From Bradyrhizobium sp. BR 10289 (GTDB lineage: Bacteria > Pseudomonadota > Alphaproteobacteria > Rhizobiales > Xanthobacteraceae), in the NCBI RefSeq assembly GCF_019455385.1, contig NZ_JACOFR010000016.1, positions 116,968 to 180,967 of the forward strand: DNA of 64,000 bases, given 5' to 3'. The notes beneath the pieces were generated by a model. That model ran no database searches and had not been told where the DNA came from. It saw only the letters and a list, made by a program, of their open reading frames with translations. The translations under genes were made by a program, and so were the position numbers. Positions within the stretch are counted from its first letter, which is position 1. Each line of letters begins with the position of its first letter. This document shows positions 34,252-43,077 of this stretch, piece by piece.

Positions 34252-35235
34252 TCACTCCGCCTTGATGTTCGCGGCGGCCACGACCTCCGCGAGCTCCTTC
34301 GTCTCCTTCGCGATCTTCGTCGCGTAGTCGGCCGGGCTCAGCACGCTGACGACGCCTTGCGACCCGAGCTTCTCCGCGACCGCCGGATCCCTTGCCGCCG
34401 TGACGATCTCCCGATGCAGCGTCTCGAGGATCGGCGCGGGCGTTGCCTTCGGCATGAAGAAGCCGACCCAGAACGACAGGTCGAAGCCGGGATAGCCGGC
34501 TTCCGCGACGGTCGGCACGTCGGGCAGCGACGGCAGCCGCTCGGCCGAGGACACCGCGAGCGCGCGTAGCTTGCCGGCCTTCACCAGCGGCACCGCAGAG
34601 AGCGGATCGAACACCGCCAGCACCTCCTGCGCGAGGATGCCGACCTCGGAGGCCGCGCCGCCGCGATAGGGCACGTGGATCATCCTGATGCCGGCGCGCT
34701 GGCTGAGCAGCTCCATGGCGAGATGGGCGAGGTTGCCGTTGCCGCCGGAGCCGTAGGCGAGCGCCCCCGGTGCAGCCTTCGCCGCGGCGACGAGATCGGC
34801 GACGGTCTTGATATCGGCGGTCTTGGGGTTCTCCGGATTGACCACCAGCACCAGCGGCGCCGAGACCACGGTCGTCAGCGGCGCGAAGTCGGCTTGCGGG
34901 TCATAGCGGATGTCCTTGAACAGGGTCTTGTTGAGCGTGATCGTGGAGGAGTTGCAGGCGAGGACGGTGTAGCCGTCCGCGTCCGCATGGGCGACGCCTT
35001 CGGCCGCGATCATGCCGTTGGCGCCGGCACGGTTCTCGACCACGAAGGGCTGCCCGAGTTTTGCACCTAACCGGTCGCCGATGATGCGCGCGACGACGTC
35101 GACCGGCCCGCCCGCGCTGAAGCCGACCATGATCTTGACCGGCCGCGCCGGGTATTTTTGCGCGAGCGCCTGCGTCGCCAGCGCACAGGCGCAGAGTCCG
35201 GCGATCAGCGCCAGCAGGCGAGCCGTTCGTTGCAT
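34252..35235 (-). CDS. Bug-type tripartite tricarboxylate transporter binding protein
   Basis: This 327-aa periplasmic solute-binding protein has a signal peptide (LLALIAGLCACALATQALA) and family features YPARPVKIMVGFSAGGPVDVVARII, VENRAGANGMIAAE and HVPYRGGAA. Members bind carboxylates or amino acids for TctAB-type transporters, but no TctA/TctB genes are nearby, as with many orphan Bug proteins. The ligand is unknown. Confidence 0.93.
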   Translation of the reverse strand: MQRTARLLALIAGLCACALATQALAQKYPARPVKIMVGFSAGGPVDVVARIIGDRLGAKLGQPFVVENRAGANGMIAAEGVAHADADGYTVLACNSSTITLNKTLFKDIRYDPQADFAPLTTVVSAPLVLVVNPENPKTADIKTVADLVAAAKAAPGALAYGSGGNGNLAHLAMELLSQRAGIRMIHVPYRGGAASEVGILAQEVLAVFDPLSAVPLVKAGKLRALAVSSAERLPSLPDVPTVAEAGYPGFDLSFWVGFFMPKATPAPILETLHREIVTAARDPAVAEKLGSQGVVSVLSPADYATKIAKETKELAEVVAAANIKAE

Positions 35236-35473
35236 TCATTCCCTCCCCACACCCTTGGCGTACCGCTTGTGCATGCTTGTTGGTGCGGCGCGCGTGAACG
35301 GCATGATGAGCGGCCGCGCGCGATTTCGCAATCGCGTTGGCGCGCCGGCATTCCGCCGCGCGGCAGGTGAGAACCTCTTCCCAACAAAAATTCGAAAACA
35401 ACCCCATGCACAGTAGCCGTCGCGCCGCAGATCGGGGGGCTTGAAGGAATTTTCGGATAGAGCGAATTCACCC

Positions 35474-35511
35474 TTGACACGTCGGGCAAAACAGTGGCAT
35501 GATGGCATCAT
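35474..35511 (+). promoter_or_regulatory. Promoter with overlapping palindrome
   Basis: In the 418-bp gap 35236-35653 a perfect -35 box TTGACA (35474-35479) is followed after 17-18 nt by a -10-like GCATGA/CATGAT. The palindrome ATGATGGCATCAT (35499-35511) overlaps the -10, a classical repressor position. It would drive the two-gene unit starting at 35654. The rest of the gap shows no gene. Confidence 0.55.
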
Positions 35512-35653
35512 CGCAACGATTGCCAGCGTGACCGCCGCCCGACCGCGGCCGCCCCGACGCTGTTGCGTCCAAGCTCTTCATCGGTATCCCGAAATTCGCA
35601 TCCGCGCGCCACCGCGAACGGTCGCACGCGCCTGCGCCAACAAAGGACACGGC

Positions 35654-36259
35654 ATGACCACAGCTCCGAGCCTCCCCGCCACGTCGCCGCTTGCGGCAAA
35701 CGATCACAGCACCCGGGCTGCACCCCCGCGCGTCAGACTCTACAAGCGCCGCATCGCCATCAATCATCATGATCCGCAAGCCGGCGAGCAATTGCTGGCG
35801 GAGGCGCTCGGCGCCGCCGATCGCGATGCGCTGCACGGGCTTCTGAGACAGTTGGCCAAGGCGAGCGCAGTCGGACAGAAGCCGGATGAATCCAATCTGG
35901 CCTTCATGATCTCGATGATCGGGAGCATCGCGCCGAGGGATTCCATCGAGGCCATGCTGCTGTCGCAGATGGCCTCCGTTCACGTCGCGGCGATGCGCTG
36001 CGCCTGCCGCCTCGCCTGCACGGACAATCTTCCGCAACAGGAGGGCGTCACGCTCGCCATGACCCGCCTCGCCCGCACGTTCGCCGCCCAGGTCGAGGCC
36101 CTGAACCGCCACCGCAGCAGCGACGAGCGCGCGATCACGGTGCAGAACCTGTCCGTGCAGGACGGCGGCCGCGCGATCGTTGGGAATGTCACGCAGCATG
36201 CGGGCATGCTCGTCGCGGAGCCGGGACCGAAGGAGGCAAAGCAGGGCGCGGGCCTGTGA
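35654..36259 (+). CDS. Unknown protein of a two-gene module, phage-type neighbourhood family
   Basis: This 201-aa soluble protein starts at ATG 35654 behind AAAGGA. The central part (DSIEAMLLSQMASVHVAAMRCACRLA, then TRLARTFAAQVEALNRHRSSDERAITVQNLSVQDGGRAIVGNV) is a pattern I recall from alphaproteobacterial genomes next to small Cys/His-rich HGG proteins, as here. The function is unknown to me; I cannot confirm phage origin. The gene overlaps the next by 4 bp (GTGA), so the two are one translational unit. Confidence 0.75.
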   Translation: MTTAPSLPATSPLAANDHSTRAAPPRVRLYKRRIAINHHDPQAGEQLLAEALGAADRDALHGLLRQLAKASAVGQKPDESNLAFMISMIGSIAPRDSIEAMLLSQMASVHVAAMRCACRLACTDNLPQQEGVTLAMTRLARTFAAQVEALNRHRSSDERAITVQNLSVQDGGRAIVGNVTQHAGMLVAEPGPKEAKQGAGL

Positions 36260-36525
36260 CCAGCCCGCACGCCCGCAACACCGGCCCAATGCGCTCCAGC
36301 CTGCGCTGCGGAGCCAAGACCCGCAATGGCGGGGTGTGCTGTGCGCCAGCGCTACGCGGGAAGAAGCGGTGCCGCATGCACGGCGGCGCGTGGAGAAGCG
36401 GGGCGCCCCGCGACAACCGGAACGCCGAGACTCATGGGCTGTTCACGCGAGCCGCCGCAGCCGAGCGGGTGCAGATGCGGTCGTTGCTGGACGCGGCGCA
36501 AGAGTTGCTGAGGAAGTTGACGTGA
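36256..36525 (+). CDS. Small basic Cys/His-rich HGG-motif protein
   Basis: This 89-aa protein starts at a GTG overlapping the previous stop. It contains CGAKTRNGGVCCAPALRGKKRCRMHGGAWRSGAPRDN, a four-Cys/one-His pattern that could bind zinc, followed by RNAETHGLFTRAAAAER. Such HGG proteins are frequent beside prophage or plasmid genes and are sometimes annotated as periplasmic glucan synthesis protein without evidence. A nucleic-acid-binding role is my inference. Confidence 0.75.
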   Translation: MTSPHARNTGPMRSSLRCGAKTRNGGVCCAPALRGKKRCRMHGGAWRSGAPRDNRNAETHGLFTRAAAAERVQMRSLLDAAQELLRKLT

Positions 36526-36605
36526 TCGGCCGTCGACTCATGCCGCCTCTCCTTTGATTGATCGGATGCCCTTCCCGCCACCCGCCACGACAATTTCCAC
36601 GTGCC

Positions 36606-36621
36606 TGTGAACTGCTTCACA
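36606..36621 (+). promoter_or_regulatory. Inverted repeat upstream of patatin gene
   Basis: TGTGAA-CTGC-TTCACA stands 62 bp before the patatin start and is flanked on both sides by CACGTG. This symmetrical arrangement suggests a regulator site; the 157-bp region holds no gene. Confidence 0.35.
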
Positions 36622-36682
36622 CGTGCGCCTTGGCCGTCTCGCTAGCTTGGACCGGTCTCGGTGCAACACGCGGAGGGGCATC

Positions 36683-39568
36683 ATGGGGGCATTGAACCTG
36701 TCACAGGTGCTCTGGGAGGAGCGCCAGGCGCTCGCCGGGAAACCCCTTGCATTCCCGAGGATCGAAACCGAGCGGGCAGACGCGTCGCCGGCGGCGGCCG
36801 AGCCGGTGCCTCCGGAGCTTGGTGATATCTACCGGAAACTGAACGGCGACGACCGCTGGGCGTTATGCCTGTCCGGGGGCGGCATCCGCAGCGCTTCCTT
36901 CGCGCTCGGCATCCTGCAACGGATCGCCGCGCTGAAGGTCGCCTCGAAGCGCGACGGCAAGGCCGGCTCGGCCCTGACGGAGTTCGAGTACCTGTCGACC
37001 GTGTCGGGAGGCGGCTATATCGGCAGCTGGCTGTCGGCGTGGCTGTGCCGCGAACGCAAGGCGGGCCTGCCGAACCCGGTGGTGTCCGCCCTGAACGATC
37101 GCTGCACGGAAGGGCAGATCAAGGACCACGAGGAGGCCGAGCCGGTGTCCAACCTGCGGCGCAACTCGCATTTCCTCGCGCCGAGCTTCTCCGCGATCTC
37201 GCCCGACCTGTGGAGCGATGTCGCGGGCGTGCTGCGCAACCTGTTCCTGAACTGGGTGCTGCTGGTGCCGCCAATGATCCTCGCGGTGCTGCTCACCAAG
37301 GCGGTCTCCTTCGCCATGATCGATGCCCACGCCATCACGACCGCCAACGCGCCGCCGTGGTTTCTCGCACTGATGATCGTGCCGACCGCTTGCTTCCTGA
37401 TCGCACTGTCATTCTCCGCCGCGAACCGGCCCGCGCGCGGATGCATCAACGTCCCGCAGCCCTGGTTTCTGCTGTGCGATCTCGCCCCGTTCCTGATCGG
37501 CGCCGCCCTGCTTGTCTTCGTCCTGCAAAGCCAATACGGGCTGGCGACCCTCACGCAGGTGACCGATGCGCTCGGTTTCAAGTTCGGCGCAGAGGTGAAA
37601 GGCGCCCGGTTCTACGCCAACGTGATGATACGCGGCGCCGTGCTTGGCGTTCTGTTCTTCCTGCTGTCGTGGCTGCTGGCGTGGGTCTGGCCATTCGTCC
37701 TTGGCAAATCGACGCAACAGGCGCTCGCCAACCGGCCCAAACATCCGTGGATCGATCTGATCGCCTGGGGCGCGGCCGGCGCCGTTTTCGGCCTCCTGAG
37801 CGCCGCCGGGCTGGCGCTGCTCTGGATTTTCAGCCCGCCGGATGCGGATGCCGCCGCCGCGCGCTTCGCCTGCGTGCTTGGCCTGCCCTGGATCGTGCTG
37901 GCGCGCATGGTCGCCGACGTGGTCTACATCTCCTTTGCCGAGTTCCTGTCCGAGGTCGATGTCGGCCTCGAATTCCAGGCACGCTCGAGCGGTCTCTTCA
38001 CCCTCGCCTATATCGGCTGGCTGCTCTGGTTCGGACTGGTGCTTGGCGCACCGCCCGCCGCCGCCTGGATCAAAAGCCAGCTCGGCACCGCATCAGCCGC
38101 CTCGCTTGCCGCCGGAGGGGGCCTGTCCGGACTGCTCTCCGTCGTACTGGGCGCGAGTTCGAAGACCAAGGCCGCCGCCGAGCAGGTGTCCGGCTTTCGT
38201 CAATATCTCAGCCTCAATACGATCGCCGCCGTGGCAGCCGCGATCTTCGCGGCGACACTCGTCGCTGTGCTGTCGATTGGCTTCGACGCCGCTTTCGCGC
38301 CGTTCGAGAACGGCGCCGGGCATATGCCCTGGGCGATCGTGATGCTGGTCGGCGGCCTGCTCCTGCTGCTGATCGTCGCCGCCTCGCTCGTCCTCAGCAT
38401 CAACCGTTACTCGCTCCACAGCATCTACCGCAATCGCCTGGTGCGCGCCTTCCTCGGCGCATCGCGCCGCGAGCACGACCGCGCCAAGACCAAGAACAAA
38501 TTCACCGATTTCGATAGCAGCGACAGTCCCTATCTGCACGAGCTCTGGCAGCACGGCGTCCGTCCCCATGGCGCCGATTGGAAGCCGTTCCACGTCATCA
38601 GCGGCGCCCTCAACCTGGTCTCGTCGAAGAACCTGGCGTGGCAGGAACGGATGGCAGCCCCGTTCACCTTCTCGCCGTTGCATTGCGGCAGCGGCAGCGC
38701 GGCGTTCGAGGACGGCGCCTACCGCACGACCTACGCCACCAAAACCCAGCCGCATCCCTACGGCGGTCCGCCGCTCGGCCTGACGCTCGGAACCGCGATG
38801 GCGATTTCCGGCGCCGCGGTCAGCCCCAGCATGGGCTACAACTCCTCGCCGGGAGTGGCTTTCCTGATGGCTCTCTTCAACGTCCGGCTCGGCTGGTGGC
38901 TGGCGAACCCGCGCGGCGACAATCCCGATTACGCCAAGCCCAAGCCGCCGTTCGCGCTGCGTCCTTTCTTCATGGAGATGTTCGGCCTGACCAGCGAGCG
39001 GGAGCGCTGGGTCTACCTCACCGACGGCGGACACTTCGAGAATCTCGGCATCTACGAGATGGTTCGGCGGCGTTGCCGCCTGATCGTGGTCAGCGACGCC
39101 GGCTGCGACCCCGACTACAGCTTCGAGGATCTCGGCAACGCGCTGCGCAAGATCTGGATCGATCTCGGTGTTCGGATCGACATGCACCGGCTCGACCTCT
39201 TGAAGAAGCGCTTCACCGAGCGGCCGAGCCCGGCAACGGAAGGCCCCTACTGGACCGTCGGCGACATCCTCTACAAGGACGCCGACGGCGGCGATTCGCA
39301 GAACGGCCTGCTGCTGTATTTCAAGTCGGGCCTACACGGCACCGAGCCCATGGGCGTGCTGAGCTACGCCATCGCGCATGCGAGCTTCCCGCACGAGACG
39401 ACGCTGAACCAGTTCTTCTCGGAATCGCAATTCGAAAGCTACCGCGCGCTGGGCTACGAGATCGCCGATCGCGCGTTCAAATCCGGCGTTGTGCCCGAGG
39501 CGCCGACGGTGCCGCCCACGTTCCGCGCGATCGTGACCGAGCTCAAGAGCAAGATCCCGGCGACTTAG
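36683..39568 (+). CDS. Membrane-spanning patatin-like phospholipase
   Basis: This 961-aa protein starts at ATG 36683 behind GGAGGGG. Patatin features are the oxyanion loop CLSGGGIRSASFALG near residue 62, the nucleophile elbow TVSGGGYIGSW with Ser near residue 106 (xVSGG rather than GxSxG), and DGGHFENLGIYE near residue 780 with the catalytic Asp. Between the first motifs and the Asp about eight hydrophobic helices are inserted (for instance FLNWVLLVPPMILAVLL and LGVLFFLLSWLLAWVWPFVL), so the catalytic parts are separated by an integral membrane block. It probably hydrolyses membrane lipids. The gene stands alone. Confidence 0.88.
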   Translation: MGALNLSQVLWEERQALAGKPLAFPRIETERADASPAAAEPVPPELGDIYRKLNGDDRWALCLSGGGIRSASFALGILQRIAALKVASKRDGKAGSALTEFEYLSTVSGGGYIGSWLSAWLCRERKAGLPNPVVSALNDRCTEGQIKDHEEAEPVSNLRRNSHFLAPSFSAISPDLWSDVAGVLRNLFLNWVLLVPPMILAVLLTKAVSFAMIDAHAITTANAPPWFLALMIVPTACFLIALSFSAANRPARGCINVPQPWFLLCDLAPFLIGAALLVFVLQSQYGLATLTQVTDALGFKFGAEVKGARFYANVMIRGAVLGVLFFLLSWLLAWVWPFVLGKSTQQALANRPKHPWIDLIAWGAAGAVFGLLSAAGLALLWIFSPPDADAAAARFACVLGLPWIVLARMVADVVYISFAEFLSEVDVGLEFQARSSGLFTLAYIGWLLWFGLVLGAPPAAAWIKSQLGTASAASLAAGGGLSGLLSVVLGASSKTKAAAEQVSGFRQYLSLNTIAAVAAAIFAATLVAVLSIGFDAAFAPFENGAGHMPWAIVMLVGGLLLLLIVAASLVLSINRYSLHSIYRNRLVRAFLGASRREHDRAKTKNKFTDFDSSDSPYLHELWQHGVRPHGADWKPFHVISGALNLVSSKNLAWQERMAAPFTFSPLHCGSGSAAFEDGAYRTTYATKTQPHPYGGPPLGLTLGTAMAISGAAVSPSMGYNSSPGVAFLMALFNVRLGWWLANPRGDNPDYAKPKPPFALRPFFMEMFGLTSERERWVYLTDGGHFENLGIYEMVRRRCRLIVVSDAGCDPDYSFEDLGNALRKIWIDLGVRIDMHRLDLLKKRFTERPSPATEGPYWTVGDILYKDADGGDSQNGLLLYFKSGLHGTEPMGVLSYAIAHASFPHETTLNQFFSESQFESYRALGYEIADRAFKSGVVPEAPTVPPTFRAIVTELKSKIPAT

Positions 39569-39590
39569 GTTGTCAGCCGCCGGACGTCCT

Positions 39591-40160
39591 TCAGTGCTGA
39601 TGGGCGAGATAATGCGCGAGATCGCCGATCTGGTCCTTGGCGACCGTCTGCATCACATCCGCCATCGTCGCATCATAGCCGTGGCGGCTGTTGTCCTTGT
39701 ATTCAGCGAGCGTCTTGGCGAGATAGTCCTCGCGCTGACCCGCGATGCGCGGAACGTTCTCCTTTCCGGAGTAATCGGGGTTGTGGCAGGTGTTGCAGCG
39801 GTTCTGATTTGCCAGCGCCGCGCCGCGTGCCATCCGTGCGGTGTCGGCAGCATCAGTCGGCACCGCCGGCTTCGGCAGCGTGGCGATGAAGTCGGAGAAG
39901 GTGCGCAGATCGTCGTCGGTCAGCGATTTCGCCATCTCGTTCATCGGCTCGAACAGGCGCAGCTTCTCGCGGAACATGAAGAGCTGGATCAGCGCGTAAG
40001 GCGCCTGCTGGCCGCCGAGCGAGGGTGTATTCTCGGTCTCGGAGGTACCGCGCTCGCCGTGACAGGCAAGGCACGGCGCGGCGCGCTCCTGGAAGGTCTC
40101 GGCGGATGCGGGGAGGGTCAGCAAAGCCAGCGCCAAAGCGGCTGTGAGTGTTTTATACAT
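39591..40160 (-). CDS. Diheme cytochrome c, c4 type
   Basis: This 189-aa periplasmic cytochrome has a signal peptide (LTAALALALLTLPASA) and two heme motifs, CLACH and CNTCH, each in a half domain as in cytochrome c4. The start at 40160 has GGGAGCGGAG close before it; longer frames read back through a repeat element. It is followed downstream by convergent patatin and preceded by the sorbosone-type dehydrogenase, whose electrons it may accept (inference). Confidence 0.92.
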   Translation of the reverse strand: MYKTLTAALALALLTLPASAETFQERAAPCLACHGERGTSETENTPSLGGQQAPYALIQLFMFREKLRLFEPMNEMAKSLTDDDLRTFSDFIATLPKPAVPTDAADTARMARGAALANQNRCNTCHNPDYSGKENVPRIAGQREDYLAKTLAEYKDNSRHGYDATMADVMQTVAKDQIGDLAHYLAHQH

Positions 40161-40178
40161 CTCCGCTCCCGCATACTC

Positions 40179-40288
40179 CGTCATTGCGAGCGAAGCAATC
40201 CAGACTGTCCCGGCGGAGGGTTTCTGGATTGCTTCGCCGCAAGCGCAAAATTGCTTCGCAATTTTGTCGCGGGCTCCTCGCAATGACG
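40179..40288. repeat. REP-like palindromic repeat, second copy
   Basis: Same family as 17707-17793: outer arms CGTCATTGCGAG and CTCGCAATGACG, inner arms GAAGCAATCCAGA and TCTGGATTGCTTC. This copy carries an extra internal inverted repeat around AAAATTGCTTCGCAATTTT. Confidence 0.88.
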
Positions 40289-40298
40289 GCAGCAACAA

Positions 40299-41564
40299 TT
40301 ACTTTGCCGCGACCTTCTGCTTGCCGTAGCTGATGCGGTAGACCGCACCGTTCCAGTCGTCCGAGACCAGCAGTGAGCCGTCCTTGAGCTGCATCACGTC
40401 GACGGGGCGGCCGACATATTTGTTGTCCTCGATGAAGCCGGTCAGGAACGGCTCCACTGACTTCACGGTGCCGTCCTTGTTCAGCTTGACGACGACGACG
40501 TCACCGCCCTGCTTCTGCGACTTGTTCCAGGAGCCGTGGCGCGCGACGAAGATCGCGTTCTTGTATTGCTTCGGGAACATGCTGCCGGTGTAGAAGCGCA
40601 TGCCGAGCGCGGCGGTGTGCGGGCCCATCAGGCCGACCGGGGGGGTGTAGTTCTTGCAGTCCTTACCCCAGCCGAGCTCCTGGTCGATGATGTTGCCCTG
40701 GTAGCAGAACGGTGCGCCAAAGTCCTCGCCGGCCTTGGTGACGCGGTTGAGCTCGTCCTCCGGCACCGTCTCCGACAGCCAGTCGCGCCCATTGTCGGTG
40801 AAGTAGAGCTGCTTGGTCTCAGGATTCCAGTCGAAGCCGACCGTGTTGCGCACGCCGACCGCGTAGACTTCCGCGCCCGTACCGTCGAGATTCATCCGGC
40901 GGATCTGGCCGTGATCGGCATCGTGCAGCACGTTGTTGCCGGGCTGGCCGACCGGGACATAGAGCTTGTCGTCCGGGCCGATGGCGATGAACTTCCAGCC
41001 ATGCGCCTCGTCCTTCGGCAGCTTGTCGTAGATCACCGTCGGCTTCGGCGGGTTATCGAGGACGTCGTCGATCTTCTCGATCTTGGAGACCTTCGACAGC
41101 TCGGCGATGTAGAGCGTGCCGTCCTTGAAGGCGACGCCATTCGGCCGGTACAGGCCGGACGCGATCACCTTGACCGACTTCCTGCCGTCCTTGTCGGTGA
41201 TGGCGTAGACCTTGTCGACGAGGCGGCTGCCGACGAACACCGTGCCCTTGTCGCTCTGCGCCAGCGAGCGCGCGTTCGCCATGCCGGAGGCATAGACCTC
41301 GATGTTGAATCCCGCGGGCACCTTCAGCTTGGCGAGCGGCAGCTTGTCGGCAGCGGCCGGAATCGGCGGCGGCGCGACCGGCGCGAGCTTTGCCGCGGCC
41401 TCATTGTCCGGGCGCCCGATCATGGGGGAACCGGGAGGAAGCGGTTGCGCGGCAGGCGCGGCCGGCGGCGTTGCGGGCTGCTGCGCTGCGGCGCACAGCG
41501 TGAACGCACTGAAAAAAACGCCGGCCAGCAACAGGCGGCGCGACGCGAACGAAGTATCGATCAT
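40299..41564 (-). CDS. PQQ-type sorbosone/glucose dehydrogenase-like protein, copy 2
   Basis: This 421-aa exported propeller protein has a signal peptide (RRLLLAGVFFSAFTLCAAAQ) followed by a Pro/Ala-rich linker. Motifs RPNGVAFKDGTLYIAELS, GVRNTVGFDWNPETKQLYFTDNGRDW, VARHGSWNKSQKQGGDVVVV and GRPVDVMQLKDGSLLVSDDWNGAVYRI match the family and the copy at 28974-30311. The start at 41564 has GGGGAG upstream. It lies 138 bp before the diheme cytochrome gene on the same strand. Confidence 0.88.
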   Translation of the reverse strand: MIDTSFASRRLLLAGVFFSAFTLCAAAQQPATPPAAPAAQPLPPGSPMIGRPDNEAAAKLAPVAPPPIPAAADKLPLAKLKVPAGFNIEVYASGMANARSLAQSDKGTVFVGSRLVDKVYAITDKDGRKSVKVIASGLYRPNGVAFKDGTLYIAELSKVSKIEKIDDVLDNPPKPTVIYDKLPKDEAHGWKFIAIGPDDKLYVPVGQPGNNVLHDADHGQIRRMNLDGTGAEVYAVGVRNTVGFDWNPETKQLYFTDNGRDWLSETVPEDELNRVTKAGEDFGAPFCYQGNIIDQELGWGKDCKNYTPPVGLMGPHTAALGMRFYTGSMFPKQYKNAIFVARHGSWNKSQKQGGDVVVVKLNKDGTVKSVEPFLTGFIEDNKYVGRPVDVMQLKDGSLLVSDDWNGAVYRISYGKQKVAAK

Positions 41565-41782
41565 GATATTTTCTCCCCAAAACGGAAGCCGTCTTCCAGA
41601 CGTTGGCGCGTCCGCGGCTTTTCCGGATCGCAGTCTGTGAATTTGCGCAGGCAAAAGCAATCGGAAACGAAGCCGCGCGCCCCGACATCGCGTCTGGTCG
41701 CCTCTGCGCCAACACGACCTCTCCCGGCATTGGCAGGCCTCTCCCAATCATGTAACCCGGCCAAAACGCTTGCCGGGACGAA

Positions 41783-43042
41783 ATGCTCATGACCACTGCC
41801 GCCGCCGACGACGCGGGCCACGCCACGCCTGCGCTGATCTTCGCGCTGGTCGCACTGGCCTGCGGGCACATGCTCTCGACCTTGCTGCGCACGATCCCCG
41901 CGATCAGCCTCGACCTGATGGCGGCGGATTTCCGCATCGAGCCGCAAGCGCTGGCGAGCCTCACCTCGGTCTATCATTTTTCCTTCGCGGCCTCGCAGAT
42001 TCCGGTGGGGGCGGCGATGGACCGGTTCGGCGTGCGGCCGGTGTCGCTCGCCCTGCTGGCGGGAACCGTACTCGGCGCGGTGGCGTCCGGGTTTGCGACC
42101 GGACCTGAGAGTTTTGCGGTCGGACAGTTGATGCTGGGCGTTGCCACCTCGGGCATGCTGATGTGCCCGATGACGCTGGCGGCCAAGCAATTGTCGGCGG
42201 CGCGCTTCGGACTGTGGTCGGGCGCGATCCTCTCGATCGGCAATGTCGGCATGCTGTTGTCGTCGAGCCCGCTCGCCTTCGTCATCGACAATTGGGGCTG
42301 GCGCGCGGGATTCTGGATCTCCGCGATCGGCGGCATCATGGTGGCGCTCGCGGTGTTCGTGCTGGTGCCGAACCAGCCGGCCGAGCACAAGGACGAGTCC
42401 TCGCCGCTGTCGCAGATGATCGAGGTGCTCAGGCTCGGCCTGTCGCGGTCCTTGCGCGGCCTGATCGCGCTGGCGCTGGTGTCGCTGGCAAGCTCGCTGG
42501 TGCTGCGCGGCCTGTGGGGCGGGCCGTGGCTGATGCAGATCAAGGGACTGTCGCGGGTCGAGGCCGGCAACCAGCTCGGCGCGTTCACGCTGGCGATGAT
42601 CGCGGGGCCGCTGCTGGTCGGCATGATCGACCGCAGGTTCGGCCGCCGCCGGGAGCTCGTGGCCGGCACCCACGCCTTCGCGGCGCTGCTGCTCGCGCTG
42701 ATGGCGTTCGGCGCACCGCATTTGCCCATCGCATGGCTGTTCGGTGTGACGGTCATGCCGCCGTCCTACGATCTGATGCTGTTCGTGCTGATCGGCCTCT
42801 TCACCTCGGCCCAGCCGCTGCTGTTCGGCATGTCGCGGCAGCTCGTCGACGCGCAGGTCGCCGGCAAGGCGCTGGCCGCGGTCAATCTCGCCTTCTTCCT
42901 CGGCACGGCGCTGATGCAGTCCGTCACCGGCGCGGTGGCTGCGCTTGCGGGGCTGCCGGCGGTGCTGCTGTTCATGGCGGCGGCGCTGGCGATGGGCGTA
43001 GTGATCTTTCTCGCATATACGCGGACGCTCCAAAACGGCTAA
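41783..43042 (+). CDS. MFS transporter
   Basis: This 419-aa major facilitator carrier has 12 predicted helices. The A-motif-like loop GAAMDRFGVRPVS lies after helix 2 and a second RRFGRRRELVAG after helix 8. No binding partner or regulator is adjacent. It is 35 bp upstream of the PhzF gene and likely shares a transcript. The substrate is unknown; the class resembles small-molecule efflux or anion carriers. Confidence 0.9.
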   Translation: MLMTTAAADDAGHATPALIFALVALACGHMLSTLLRTIPAISLDLMAADFRIEPQALASLTSVYHFSFAASQIPVGAAMDRFGVRPVSLALLAGTVLGAVASGFATGPESFAVGQLMLGVATSGMLMCPMTLAAKQLSAARFGLWSGAILSIGNVGMLLSSSPLAFVIDNWGWRAGFWISAIGGIMVALAVFVLVPNQPAEHKDESSPLSQMIEVLRLGLSRSLRGLIALALVSLASSLVLRGLWGGPWLMQIKGLSRVEAGNQLGAFTLAMIAGPLLVGMIDRRFGRRRELVAGTHAFAALLLALMAFGAPHLPIAWLFGVTVMPPSYDLMLFVLIGLFTSAQPLLFGMSRQLVDAQVAGKALAAVNLAFFLGTALMQSVTGAVAALAGLPAVLLFMAAALAMGVVIFLAYTRTLQNG

Positions 43043-43077
43043 GGTCGCATTTCGTAATCTTCACGCCGGAGGGCCGA

